64,000 nt of DNA from NCBI GenBank assembly GCA_950106755.1, contig OX467084.1, positions 5,890,001-5,954,000 of the forward strand, written 5' to 3'. The stretch comes from Climacium dendroides (lineage: Eukaryota > Streptophyta > Bryopsida > Hypnales > Climaciaceae). Shown here in pieces: positions 25,700 to 37,958 of the stretch. The notes below the pieces were generated by a model. That model was not told the origin of the DNA, did no database searches, and was given only the letters and a program-made list of their open reading frames with translations. The translations under genes were made by a program, and so were the position numbers. Position 1 is the first letter of the stretch. Each line of letters opens with the position of its first letter.

Positions 25700-26340
25700 C
25701 TGGACCACATATTTTGTAAGTCAAGGCTCTAGGGGGATTTCTTCCAATAGATTAGAAAATTCCACGCAAAGAGCTAGTACAAAATGGTTAGTTGACACAA
25801 TAAATCAAGTTTCCTCTTGAGACCCAAAGAAATACACAAAGTATTAGTAGACAAAATCAAAGATACAATGGAAATAGACAAGATGAGCTCAAAGGGACCC
25901 TTACATCCTTCAAGACAAGCTTGAAACTCAAACAATGAGCAAAATTGCTCCAAAATGCAAAGCAGTCAAGAAATTGGTCAAACACTTAAACAAAATGCTA
26001 GCAAATGTGGTACAACAAAATGAAAAGGGGTGCAAAGTGAGAAGGAGTGATATTTTATACTTTCTCCAAGTCCCCTTCCATCTCAATTTACCTAAAAAGA
26101 CTTCCTAGAATTAACTCCAAATTAATTATGATTATTAGAATATTGAATCTACTATTGTGATCAACCTAGCTATTGAAGAAAAATTCCAAATGGCAAATGG
26201 TTTGTGCCATTGACTTCAAAAAGGTGAAATTAGCATAAAGGGCTTCTAATCCCAAGTCATTTGGCTTATAAAAGTCAACAAATTTCAAATCAAAGAAAAG
26301 GTAAAAAATTCAAATGACGGAGTTTACTTTTTCCAAAGGA
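25700..26340 (-). mobile_element. Promoter block, copy C (partial, inverted)
   Basis: Read on the minus strand, this stretch matches the TATA-to-leader part of copies A and B: tataaaata box (26,051-26,060), 'gcattttggagcaattttgctc', 'cttgaagga...gggtccctt', 'acttgtact'-like text, and 'aaatccccctagagccttga' at 25,720-25,745 matching 23,681-23,700. It lacks the upstream third and the coding exon. With copy A just to its left it makes an inverted pair. Confidence 0.6.
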
Positions 26341-27990
26341 TTTGACTAGCTTTAGTTGTTTGCAATGTTTATGAAAGTGAGAGAAGAGTTCTTGTTGATT
26401 TCGATTGGACATTGCAAGCTCTTGATACATTGGTCATTTTGTAAAATGTTTTAAAATTCTACCTGAATTTGATATAGCTACTAATTCTAGTACTTATTGG
26501 TGTCAAAATGCCTTGAAACTTGTTGGAAAAAAGTATTATCTCTAAAAATTCAATTCTAGTTTTTAATGGGAGTTTACAGTCATTTGGGTAATGTCCCAAA
26601 AAATTCCATTATTGGTAAATACAATTGATTCCCATAGAGTCATCTTCCACGTTCCAAAACTTTTTGAAACTTTTTGGATAACTTTTAGAAAGTTTTCCAA
26701 TTCTAAGTACAAGTTTAAATTTTTTTTTGCATTATTGATAGGAATCTCAAATTTAATTACCTTCTTTTAATTTCATCAGAGGGAGAATTATTCAAATAGA
26801 AGGGAATTTGGATGTACCAATTTTGTCATTGATCTCTTGACATATCTTTATGCTAAAAATAATTCTCTCAAATCTTCAATTGCACCTCCCTTCTATCACT
26901 TGAATTTTACCTACACAATGCAAAGATGAATTTTTATAGTTTTCTCACAATGGATGGTGACTTCTATGTAGGTCAACCACATGAATTTCAAAGGCTAGTA
27001 GGACTCTTTCTATTATGAACTACTAACTCCTACAAGGCATATGACATAACATAACTTTATAGGATTTAGCTATGACAAAACATAGTTTTATAGCTATGCA
27101 CTCAAAGGTCTAGTTCTTGTATACTTTGATTTATGAATCTCACTACTATAGTACAACTTTGGCAAATAAAGCCTAATTATCTCTTACATTCCTAACTAAC
27201 TATTTAGATACTAGAAGTAGGAAATGAAAGTGTTTAAGGAACTTCGAAACTTCTAGGAATAAACCATTGTATTAATAGGGACTTCTACCAAATACAATGT
27301 TAATATTTTTCTTATGACTTTTTAGATATAAATTCTATTAAAATTGAGTAAAAGTGGGAAAAAATCTCAAGACCCAAGTGATATTTTTAGAGTTTACTTC
27401 TTTTAAGCCCAAGCTCAAGTAGTATAAAGAATTGCACAACCAAAGATCAAAGAGACTGCTAGGTGTTTTTAATGTTGTGATCAAGTGTTTTATCTCTACC
27501 TTTGAAACAAAGTGGCACAACTAGGGGGGATGCATGGTTGGATGGTTCATTTTTGGTAAAAGTAGAAGTCTGGGATATCCTTTTGATGGCATAATAAAAA
27601 ATGAAACTTATATGAGCTAGCTTGATGGATGTTCAAATTGTTGGATCAAATGGGTTTAGGGTTTAGGAATGAATTCAAAGCAAGGGCGGGAAGTTCCAAT
27701 GCCTAACCCCAATTGTAGAATATCATGGGACCATGCTTGAGCAATGACTAAGATTTCATTTGGATTTTAGAAACTTGTTGTCTTTACTATCCATGCTTGG
27801 CGGGCATGCTCGTCATAGACTTGTATGTGGGACAACATAATTGTGGTTTGAAGCTTTAAGATTGAATAGTGTAGTCTTTGGTTAGCTTTCATTGCAATGT
27901 TAGCTATGAATATTAGTGAGGATAAGTGTATAGAGTAGGACAACGTGAAAAAATAACATGTGATCTAATGAAATTAGAAAAAAAGTAGAT
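26341..27990. other. Gene-free AT-rich DNA
   Basis: No coding sequence, RNA gene or element end recognised. Confidence 0.4.
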
Positions 27991-29060
27991 AATTATTGGG
28001 CACCATTGTTGTATGCAAAAGAACCCATGTTGTTGCTTGATTTGGATAATGCAGTCCTAATTACTTGTAAGCATTTTGACAAATTCTGCAGCCTATGTAA
28101 TATAGGTCCATCCTTCAAGAGGCTGAAGATAGGTCGTGATGCCACAAAGGCAAAGGTGGAGACATTTTTTGGGCCTTGCAATAGCGAAAATTCTTATTAC
28201 TACAACTACCACAAAGACAAGGCAATTATCAAAGAAGTGGAGCAATTGTACATGATTTGCCACCAACAAATGATGGTAGGTTGAGGCTTGTGGGTTTGCA
28301 TTGTAGAAGAAGGATCTTTGCATGCTAGACAATTGGTGTGTTTTTATTGAATGAAATGTATGGAATTGCCTTAGGTGATTATAGGAATAGAAGTCTTGAA
28401 TTGTTAGGAAGTGAGATTAGTGAAGGTGGGAGAGGAAAGCAATATCTTGCTACAACTGGTCTTTTTTTGTGCCCAAGAAAGAGGGGAAAAATTTGGACAA
28501 TGAGTTCCTAGTTCCTACTTGTATACAGCTTCAAGATGTCTCCTACTGCTATTAGAGACAAAACAACTACTAAGGACTTGATTTTGGAGTGGACTAAGTT
28601 GTTGGTTGCAGTGGAAAATGAGTTGGCCGCTTTTGATGTTGGAATAAAGTCTCTTTTTGAGAGAAAAGAGCATTGCAACTAGAAGTTTATAGGGGTGTTT
28701 GACCCAGCTAATGAATTGGCAATAACTGCTTCAAGGTACCTTTCCTAAATTTATACAAATTGAAGTAAATCTGGTAGTATTAATAGCTCAGGTGGTCAAT
28801 ATTCCAGAAGTCTATTATGAAAGTTTGCCAAGTGTTGGCCCGTTGCTACAAAACTTTCATTCACATGTGGATATGGTGCAGACATTCATGGAGATGTTTT
28901 TGAAAGGTGAACATGACTATGTCAAGGCAATAGATGAGAACAATATAAAGGCAATAGAGTAGGATGCTTTCGCAAGAAAGAACAAAGTTCTTGCTAGGGA
29001 AAAAGTAAAGGTTCAATTACAGATGCAATTGTTGAAGTTGGATTATGAGCTCCCAACATT
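27991..29060 (+). pseudogene. Decayed protein-coding relic of unknown family
   Basis: Several plus-strand frames with protein-like composition succeed one another: 28,006-28,284 (92 codons, with Cys-rich start CKHFDKFCSLC and then a charged stretch), 28,540-28,680 (ending in a stop after RKEHCN), and 28,790-29,050 (with EVYYESLPSVGPLLQNFHSH, then an in-frame TAG, then a Lys/Gln/Leu-rich coiled-coil-like tail). The order and common strand suggest one old gene, probably transposon-borne. I do not recognise the family, and exon limits are not defined. Confidence 0.35.
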
Positions 29061-29471
29061 GCATCTACAACCACTATGTACTTTAAGATAAGGGAGTGCC
29101 AATTTTGATGATTGTTACATGATTTCCCACCCCTGTTCATATTACTTAGGCCCCTTTGCTCTTGCATTGGATTGTACAATTTCTTCATAAAGGCATGGTT
29201 ACCATTCTTGGTGTGCAAAATTTTGGTTTGCAAACAATAGAAAGTTTTGTTTTTTGGACTATAGGAAGGAAATGCACCCTACTTAGTGGGTGCCTTTTGA
29301 ACTTCTAAAGCCTCCTTCAACAGAAAAAATCAAACTATTTGATGGAATCCTTGATGGACAGGATGAGGGTCATTGCAAGAAATACCTCCTAGTTTTTGTA
29401 GCATTTGTCATAATACTCATTGTACTATAATCTTTTGGAAAAAAAATTTAATTCAAATAAAATATAGATAA

Positions 29472-30052
29472 TTAACCCCTAAAGCCCCATTGTCCCTACA
29501 AGGGATAAAATGGATTTTGGGCAGATTCCTGTGATCTCAATTTTTACTGAAACTTTTTGAAACTTTCTCATAAGATATAAAATCTTATTAGCTTTCTGAA
29601 AATATAATTTTTATTTCAATCAGTGCCCAGGAGCAAAAGTTATTAGACAATAACCTTAAAATGGGGGAGAGCGGGCAGCAAAAAACATCCACAGAAAATT
29701 GAAAAAAAAAATATATATTTTTTTTTCCTTGTAGATCATATTTTTTCTAAATGGGAAGCTTTGATTCATTCAATTTGGATTAGTGACGTGAAAGTTATGG
29801 AGCTTCTTGTTTTGCGGGCAATGAGAGCAACTTCTTGAAAAAAACATTTTCTTTCACTTTGAATGCCAATATCTTTCAATCTCTTTGGTCAAAAATCACC
29901 AAATTTTTACCACATGATCTAAGACAAGTGTAGAACAAGATCCTATGGTTAGATTCTTAAAAAAAAAATTTGATGTTGTAGGTGAATGTAGCAAAAGTGA
30001 CAATTTTGAATGATTTTGGATAGAAAAATGGCCTTGGAACTTTAGGGGTTAA
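29472..30052. mobile_element. TTAA-flanked non-autonomous element (copy 2, best preserved)
   Basis: TTAA followed by CCCCTAAAG at the left and CTTTAGGGG followed by TTAA at the right give perfect 9-bp outer inverted repeats and a TTAA duplication. The interior contains 'gggaagctttgattcattcaa', 'tgaaagttatgg' and 'ctttcaatctctttggtca', shared with the elements at 2.3-2.9 kb, 37.0-37.3 kb and 61.1-61.8 kb. It has no open frame. The ends fit piggyBac-superfamily rules. Confidence 0.8.
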
Positions 30053-30619
30053 TATAATATTAAATTTGAGACGTAAGAAAAATGTAGATAAAAAGTTATT
30101 CATAGAATAGAGTTAGTATTTTTTTAAAGAAACTAGGCACTAATTTGTAAAAAATAGGAAAAATAATTTATAAAGAAACTAAAAATTGGCCATTTGGAAG
30201 AACTTTATAGTAATGAGATTTCTCAAAAAGAATGATCTTGAAACCATTTTCAATGTTCAAAAGTGCTCGTTGAAAGGGACCCCTATTTACATGGACGTAG
30301 AGGACATGAAATAATATCTTTTTAGATGCCCTTTTGTAGGCATAGGTCTACCTAAAGTGCAAATAGACCATAGAAATTTCAACTCTAAATCATTGAATTT
30401 GGATACTCCAAAATAGTGAAACCTCTAAACCTCAAATTGTGACAAATAATCAAAATTTTCTATTATTTTTTAAAATATTTTTTAATTTAAGAAGAATAAA
30501 AAATCTAATTAATATCAAGTTAGATATCTAATAAAAATTTCATGTTCTTAGGACTTGGGATTCAAACATTATAACAAAAGAGAAAAATTACTCCAATTGT
30601 GATGGAGAATAGTGTAAGT

Positions 30620-33600
30620 CTGTGACTTCCCAATTTGTCACTTGGGACTTATGTTTTTTCATTTTTCATTTTTTATAAAATTAAATTAAATTTTCTATAC
30701 AAAAAGCCCCCCAAAGAGTATAAAACTGAAATAGGTATGTCACATGCCAATATAGTATTTGGTCATAGATTGAATATTTTTCCTAAAGTAAATCCAAATC
30801 TAGCCTATAAAAAGGGTAGAAAACCAAAAATCATATAAATAGTGGATTTTAAATGAATGTTGCCCAAATAGCTAAACTTGTAGTGCATATGACAATGTAA
30901 AGTTAAATTGGCCCGAAAGAACTTATATGAAAATCCTAAACCGATTCTTGAGGAGAGGTTTTAATTTCCCAATCAAATCCCCAAATTAATAGAAATCCCA
31001 ATTGTTAATATGAAAATGATACAAACTCAAAACGAACATGCGGGGGACATCTATGGATGAAGTACGACATTCTTGGGTTGAAATCACAGTTAGGACTCAA
31101 TGGCGAAATTAGTTTGCAAAGACTTCCCTGTATGTAAAAGATTCATTGTTTACTATAATTTAATAAAGATAGCGGACTTTGTTTTTCCTTTGTGAAATGT
31201 GTAGGATAAAAATATGAGCCTATAAATCTTTCTAGAACTTTATGAAAGGTTCTTTAAATTTTTTTGAAATTTTCTAATAGTCAGAAGATGCTCTTCTGAA
31301 CAATCAACCATCCAAATACATGATGAAAAATTCCTATAAATTACCCAAGTTGCATTAGAATCTCACTAAAAATGAGTATAGGTTCTTTTATATCAATAAC
31401 ACAATTCAACAAGTTTCATAACATTCTAACATCCAAGAGACATTGAATCAACAAGATTTCTCAAAACCAACAAATTTAAAGAAGATTCATGCAATTGACC
31501 GGCATTTTGGTGGCATACAAAAGCGGAATTGGGTCAAAGCAAGGTTTTGTCTTACTCCCTTGCACATCCTCCAATAGTTGAATTTTTATCCTTTTTCAAT
31601 ATTAAGTTGGCGCTAGGATTCATTGAATTTCTAAAGTAAAAAAAGGGGAGGAGGATTCAATAGTCCGAAAATGGCCTTCTAAAGCCAATGACACAATTCT
31701 TTTGTGATTTGGAGTCTTTCTCCAAAAGTTAGAGTTTTGGTCCAACATAGAAAGTCAAAATTGACAAAGTAGGATGAAAATCCTAATTTGTAAGATTATT
31801 ATATAGAAGTGAGAGGAGGTGGATGCCTTTGGAAGAGTATATAAAGTCACCCATTCTTCTCTCAAAACACCCCTTTTGTTACCCTTGGTAGCCATTTTTT
31901 CTCGGGCATTTTTTGGCACCTCTTACACTATTAGGTTCATTTATTTGAAATTTGGCCATTTTAAAGCAAGTTGCCAAGTTGTGTATTTTTGGAACATTTT
32001 AAGCTTCTTTGTTATTGTTTTATAAGCTTTCTTTGAAGGACATTAGAGTCCCTTCAAAGGTTTCTCTTATTTACAAGTTGTGGTAATTGATTTGTTGTGG
32101 TTGTTTGGTATTTACTTTTGTCTTACACTAATCCTAGAGTAGCCCCCTCTGTACCTTAGCAATGCTGTTTAGGAGGCCTTTAGTACTTGTTTGTGAGTTT
32201 ACACGCTTTTAAGTAGGAATTCTTTAATTGAGAATTCTTCTAAAAGTTGTGTTTGATGTTCTATTAACTTGTTCGTGTGTTAACCTATTGGTTGTCATGG
32301 TCTCCCTTGTTTAAGCCTTGTTCTCTCATTTCTTGTTTCCCCTATGATGGCAAAGCTTTGCCTTCTAGAATTTTTGGAGTGTTAGCATCTTGTCAAAAAA
32401 ACAACTAAGACAACAAAGCTTTGGCTTCTAGAGTTTTAGAACTATTAGGATTTTTTCAAAACACTCCAAGATGGGAGAGCTTTGAATTTGTATTGATCTT
32501 AGACAAAAATCCTAAAAAATAGTGCATTTAGGGGATAATTGAAGTCTCTACTAGTCTATCAAGTTTAGTTTCAAAAATATAATTTTTGAAGACCAAATTT
32601 AGTTTCCAAAGTCTAGTGACAAACACCCCATGAAGTATAGACACAACATCCAAAAGAAATCACAACTCCAAGGTAGTGATTTACATTAGTATTTTAAAAT
32701 TAGTACCTAGCCATTCAAGTCATACCATTGTAATTGTTCCCAAATTTAAATATTTGAAAAGACAACCTTGGTGTCCAAAGTCCAAATATATGATAGATTA
32801 GTATTAGAAAGAATTCCACATTAGTCAAGAGTAGTTGGGTCTAGATAAAAGAACCAATTGGGTCTAAAACAAAAGAGCACTAAGGTCTAAAACAAAAGAG
32901 CAACCAAGGGCCTAAACAAGGGATCAATTGCGGCTAGGTCCGATCAACCTGCCATACGGTAGTACCATGTTACTACCCATCATTGGAATCCCAACCAACT
33001 ATCGGCGGCCACGTGGTGAGACCAATTAAGGAGGAGGTATGATTGGGTTGCTTGAATTGAACTGGGTATGATCGGGTTAATTGAACTGGGTATGATCGGG
33101 TTGCTTGAACTAGGGTACTACCCAATTGCTTGCTATAGTCCAAACTCTCCTTGTTGAACTGATTTTGGGGTATCCAAACTTGGTACCAACAAAAGTAAAA
33201 CTTAGACAAAATTATTGTAGTTGATCAAAAGAATCATAACTTAGAGTAGGATTCCAACCAAAGTCAACCATTAGAATAAAATAATGGAAGGAAAATAGGT
33301 GTAAGAAGAAAAGGAAGAAGTAGAAAAGAAAAAAAGAAGGCAGTTGGAAGTCTAAACTTCCAAAACTTGTATTAACTTCATACTTTCTAGTAGTGAGCAA
33401 AAATACAAGACAAAACCAACCATGGCAAAGGATATAGAATTTGAGGGCATATTTGACCACCTTATAGATGAGACCCAATCGAAGGTAAGTTGCTAATTAT
33501 TCCATTTTCTCTTTTAATTTTTTTGATTAGTTATTTTTAATTCTTAGCCGAATTACAAGTTCAAGTCAAAGTGTTAATATTAGATTTATTCTAGACTTTT

Positions 33601-34147
33601 TATTTGAAAACTTGTAGAGTAGGCCCAGAGGTTTCGGAAAACATAAGATACATAGAATTTAGAGTTAAATTGAGAAAGATATAGGTGGATGAAGTTTTGA
33701 GAGTAGAATGGATGAAATTTAGCAAAGTGAATCCGAGAGGAACAAGGATGAAAACTTAGAAAGTAGAAACCATAAGTGCAAGTAAATTTTACTTTTGAAT
33801 TGTAAGTTAATAGTAATTAGTGGATGAAGTTTAAAACACTAATTAGCAATCAAACTTCATTAATTGATAACTTTTGATAGGAAGGTCAAATCACATCAAG
33901 TCTTATATTTTTAGGAATGACATGAAATCTTCTATTATTTAGAACTGATGAATTTAGAATGTGACTACTTTTATTAAAAAATCATAGCAGCCAAAGGAAT
34001 TAGGATGGTTTGAATTAATTATTTTTGCAATTAGCTTAGTTTTGGTGATTTCTTTGTAAATTTGTATAACTTTAGGAACTTACAAAAGATCCATCACTTG
34101 GAAGGCACAATGGATTGACATTAGGCACCCATTAGGACAAAAATCAA
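30620..34147 (+). mobile_element. Promoter-bearing transposon block, copy B
   Basis: Homologous to copy A in order and orientation, with a TATA box at 31,838, leader repeats built on 'gcaaagctttg' at 32,345-32,480, a 63-nt first exon at 33,422-33,484 and the same right-end phrase 'ggaaggcacaatggattgac' at 34,100-34,120. Near 33,037-33,112 three copies of 'tgaactgggtatgatcgggtt' follow one another. Sequences are well diverged from copy A, so the two are old. Confidence 0.65.
33422..33484 (+). CDS. 21-codon first exon in repeat copy B
   Basis: The counterpart of the exon at 24,900. It opens with catggcaaagg, encodes a protein start MAKDIEFEGIFDH, and ends QSK at donor gtaagt. It has the same 63-nt length and the same acidic character. 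Whether it was spliced to the transposase remnants that begin about 0.7 kb downstream is an inference. Confidence 0.4.
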
Positions 34148-34167
34148 CCCTAAACACAAGAACTTGG

Positions 34168-35640
34168 TTGTACTTGTGTATTTACCAAGGGTGGGTAAAT
34201 AAATGCTCATACATGGTATTCATGAGGATGTACAAGGTATTCCCGTGTCTATGCACAAAGGTTTACAATCCAACAAATTTTTCATTGTTGGAAGCTAATG
34301 TTGCAGAAAACATAGCCTGGTTGGTGATTAAATTCCCATCTTTGTTTTTTGACATTATGACATGTCTCCCCTACTATCTTATGAAGAAGTTGGACTTGTG
34401 TGGCTGGATTAGTGCAAGGTAGATGTATCTAGTGGAGTACTACATGAAATTGTTGGAAAACCATGTGCAAAATATGGCATGGCGTAAAGCTTGTATGGTA
34501 GAGGAATACTTGAAGGATGAATGCATCAACTTTATTACAAAGTACATGTACAAATTTGAGTCCATTCAAAGACATGTGTAGGACAAAGACAAAGAGTATG
34601 ACAACATTGAGGAAGTTTTGCAAGGTGCAAGGAGGCCATACGTAATGAGTCTTCAACTACACGATGTAGTGCACTAATATATGTTGTGTGCTGTAGTTAT
34701 ACAAAATTTGCACTCGTGAGTGGTTATGCATGATCCCTATATGTGTCAAACCATTGTATCGCGTTAGAAAATTACATATATTGTAATATTGTTAGATGGT
34801 GTGTTCATCTTCCACTTTATAGTATCAAAGAAAATATATCTAAGTGATATCCTAGTCAAAAGCATCACATAATTGTAATGCAACTTGTTAATCACTGCAT
34901 TGGAGTGATTTTGAAGTCAATACATGTATCTAGGCTATATGTATGCATGCTATATAATAACTAAGTGAATTGTATTCTTGATTAAACACACATGTGTTAG
35001 TTTCAAGTAAAATTGTCTTATGGAAGTTCTATGTGGATACAAGAAATGGATGACCTTAGAACTTGTGAATTCAAGAACACTTGCATTGGCAAATTGGATT
35101 CCGAGCATTGTTTGCTATTTTGAATTGGCCTTAAGGAACCAAAAGGACATGGATTGTTAATTGTTCAATAGAAGGTCGTCATAGAGAGCCACGCATGGTC
35201 GCATTCAATAACCATTTTTGAGTAGAGGATGAGAGTACAACACAATTAGTGAACTACAACAGTGGGGTAGCATTGGTTTTTCACTTACCATTTAATCTTG
35301 CTCATAAATGATTAGTGAACTATGTCAGAGTCCTAAAGGACATATTAGAGCTAGATTACGGTGCATTATAAATGCAAATCATTCTATTGTAGTGTGAGTG
35401 GTTGAAGACCCAATACAATCATAGAAATCCAATGTACGCTTGAGACAACTTTGGATTCTTCATGGTTAACTTCAAATATAAACTACCTTGCATGACTAAA
35501 CTCTTCATTTTTCCTAGCCATGCCATACAAGTTTTTTTCTCAAATGACAAAGAAAGACCTGGTTGGAAAGTTGTATTACGCAAAGTTGCAAGAATATGAT
35601 GGGAGGTAGTAGACACAACGAGTGCCTTCATGGCTTCATT
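34168..35640 (+). pseudogene. CACTA (En/Spm) transposase relic
   Basis: Two domains typical of plant CACTA TNP2-type proteins appear in order on the plus strand. The DUF4218-like part (34,290-34,680) shows FPSLFFDIM, LMKKLDLCGW, MYLVEYYMKLLENHV and a following VEEYLKDECINF, which correspond to the FPPxFFD.M, GP...RWMYP.ERY...LK..VRN and E.Y..EE...F motifs. The DUF4216-like part (35,320-35,620) shows VLKDILELDYG, FGFFMVNFKY, then SHAIQVFFSNDKERPGWKVV. In-frame stops occur at 34,420, after RHV at 34,577 and inside the second domain, so it is dead. The catalytic N-terminal TNP2 region was not found. Confidence 0.75.
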
Positions 35641-36290
35641 AGCACTATAGTAGAGAGACAGACTTGATGGCTCCTAAGAGGTGTCCCATTTCATTAGATA
35701 TGGTTAATCTAGTTGGAACTATTGAATTGTTGATGGAAGACAATTTACTAGCACAAAAAGAATGTTTACTAAGTTATTAGTAAACAATGAGGGATTTTGC
35801 GACTATGAAGAACAAGTGATTTTTGGGTTGCATTAAACATTTGCGATTGGTGAGAATTTGGAGACCTACAATCATTGTGGACAAGTTGCATATGGAATTG
35901 TACTAACAACTCACAACAACCTACTTGGAACTTTGTCGTTGAATTTTTATAATGTAGTTGCTTATGTGGTATTTGCAGCCATTATATGAGGTTGGTCACT
36001 TAATTGATGAATTGTGTAACGAGTTGGCAATTCAATTGTGACTAATATATGACTCATTTGCAACTCATCTTTGATTTCATTGCAATTTATTTATAATTTC
36101 ATTGCAATTTATCTATAACTTCATTATGACTCATGTACAACTTCATTGCAACTTCTTTATGACTCATTTGTGACTTCACTGTGACTTCCTTGTGATTCAT
36201 TTGTGACTTCCTTGTGACAATGCATTTTGATTGTGACTCATTTGCAACTTATCTATGATTTGTAGATTTGTAAATTGTAATCTCAATGAT
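35641..36290. repeat. Degenerate short tandem repeats
   Basis: From about 36,040 to 36,250 a unit of roughly 17-20 bp of the form 'cattgcaacttat'/'tgtgactcatttg' recurs about ten times with much variation. The first 400 bp of the interval show fragments that may continue the CACTA relic but carry no clear frame. Confidence 0.55.
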
Positions 36291-36999
36291 TTGTAGACTT
36301 TTATAATTAAAGATCTAGTTTCTTTTTTAGTTTTCAAAAACCTGAATTATTGTACTTAAAAAATTTCACTTGTTTAAAAAACTTTACGATTTTATAGGTT
36401 TTAAAATTTCTTGGATTTTAAATATTTTAGATTTCTATAGAATGTAGAAATCTACAAGTTGTAAAAATCTACAAATTATAGAAATCTGTATAATGTAGAA
36501 ATCTAGCGATTGTAAAAATCTTAGAATTCTATTAATAAAATTGATTACATTAGAGTGCAATAACTTATAAGTCTTGTATGTCTAACGTAATGGTACTCTT
36601 GATAGTTGATATAGCATAATTGATATAAAACAATTGGAAAATGTCTTTGAAAACGACTAGGAAACGACTAAAAAAAGGTCTAGGAATTGACTAAAAAATA
36701 ATAGTGAACTTAGGCAGCTTGTTTCTTCTACATACAATGTCTATTTTCAAAAATTCTCTTTGGAAAAGTTGTGCATACTAGTCTAGTTTTTACGGCCAAA
36801 ATTTTCATATCAATCCAAGAAGTTATGATTGATTAGAAAAGCAATTTAGTAGAAGGAGGCTCAACCTCATATCTGTTTTTTGCAACTTTTCTTGCTATTT
36901 TTTTGTTATCATTTCAAAGCCATTTTGCAGGCATAATGAGTTAATTGAATGATCTTTTCTTTCACCAATGTGTTTGCATGCCAATTTTGAATCGCTTCA

Positions 37000-37293
37000 T
37001 AGTTTCAAGTTATTTCATTTGAGTAGGTTTAGAAACTGAATTCCACCTTAAAATGTATTGCCAGGAAAATTTCAGCATCCTTTTTCAACACTAAAACATT
37101 AAAATCTTGCAATCTTTGTGGTCAAATGACTCCAAATTTGAATCACGTCATCTACAACAAATACACCATAAGATTCATACACTGTAAGATTGTATGGTTG
37201 AGATTTCTATACGTTAGTGACATTTAGATCTACAACACTTCAAAAGCAACATTGTTTTTGAATCCAAAAAGGCCTTGGACTTTTAGGGGTTAA
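37000..37293. mobile_element. TTAA element, right-end fragment (copy 3)
   Basis: The right end 'ggccttggacttttaggggttaa' matches that of copy 2 ('ggccttggaactttaggggttaa'), and the 'atcttgcaatctttgtggtcaaatgactcc' segment is shared. No matching left terminus exists upstream, so the copy is truncated. The interval 36,291-37,000 before it holds nothing I recognise. Confidence 0.6.
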
Positions 37294-37779
37294 GCTCAGG
37301 TTGAACTTTCAAGCCTTTGGAATTGAATCTTGTTCAATAATGCTCCGGAGAAGGACGCCATTATGTTGACGCCCATGTGTTGTGGAAAAGACATACCTCT
37401 CCTTATCCAATAAGTGACTGTCACCTGAGCACCGTTCACGTTATGATACCGGTATGCTTGGAACTAAACGACATTGCTGCACTTGCGCCTTCGCATCTGA
37501 AGTCGTCCTGAAATGATAACTGGGGACCAGTGCCAGGTCTGGATGAAATCCCCGAAAACAGATGAATGTGGAAACAAATGACCCAAAGTGGATGAATGGG
37601 CTCACTGATTGTAGATGGACCATCCGGCAAAAGCCGGAATCTCGAACCTCCGTCGGTACAGTACAGACGGACGAACGGAAGAAAGCGTCCCCGGCGACAC
37701 CGTCAAGGCGCCGACGCCCTAAAGACGACGCCCTAAAGATGAAAACGACGAACGAAAGTCGACGACGACGACGAAGCGC

Positions 37780-37958
37780 GCTACTTTCGCTCTGTTTCCG
37801 CGTTGCCTTGTTCCTTTTGTCAGTCTCCCTTCTCTTCTCTTTCTCTATGCTTGTGCTCGCCTGTTTCAGCTGCGCCGGTGCACGCTTGCGATCCCTGCGC
37901 CAGGGCCTTCATGTGTGATCACGGGACACTTTGCTAGCAGCCATCGTCTGCCTCTCTG
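37780..37958 (+). other. 5' leader exon of the methyltransferase gene
   Basis: A GC-richer, pyrimidine-rich region ends at a consensus donor (ctctctg then gtaagt at 37,959). The next acceptor fitting the coding start is cttgtggcag at 39,075-39,084, eight bases before the ATG, giving a ~1.1-kb leader intron. Homology of this exon end to the relic at 15,381-15,415 supports it being transcribed gene sequence. The transcription start cannot be fixed; the left limit given is arbitrary. Confidence 0.55.

Noticed and set aside
21870..34147. Copies A and B as the two LTRs of one retrotransposon
   Set aside because: They are too diverged from each other, each contains a coding exon, no TG...CA ends or primer-binding site were found, and no gag-pol lies between them.
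37562..37918. 118-codon plus-strand frame as a gene
   Set aside because: It lies in the promoter and leader exon region of the methyltransferase gene and its Arg-rich product comes from gac-rich repeats.
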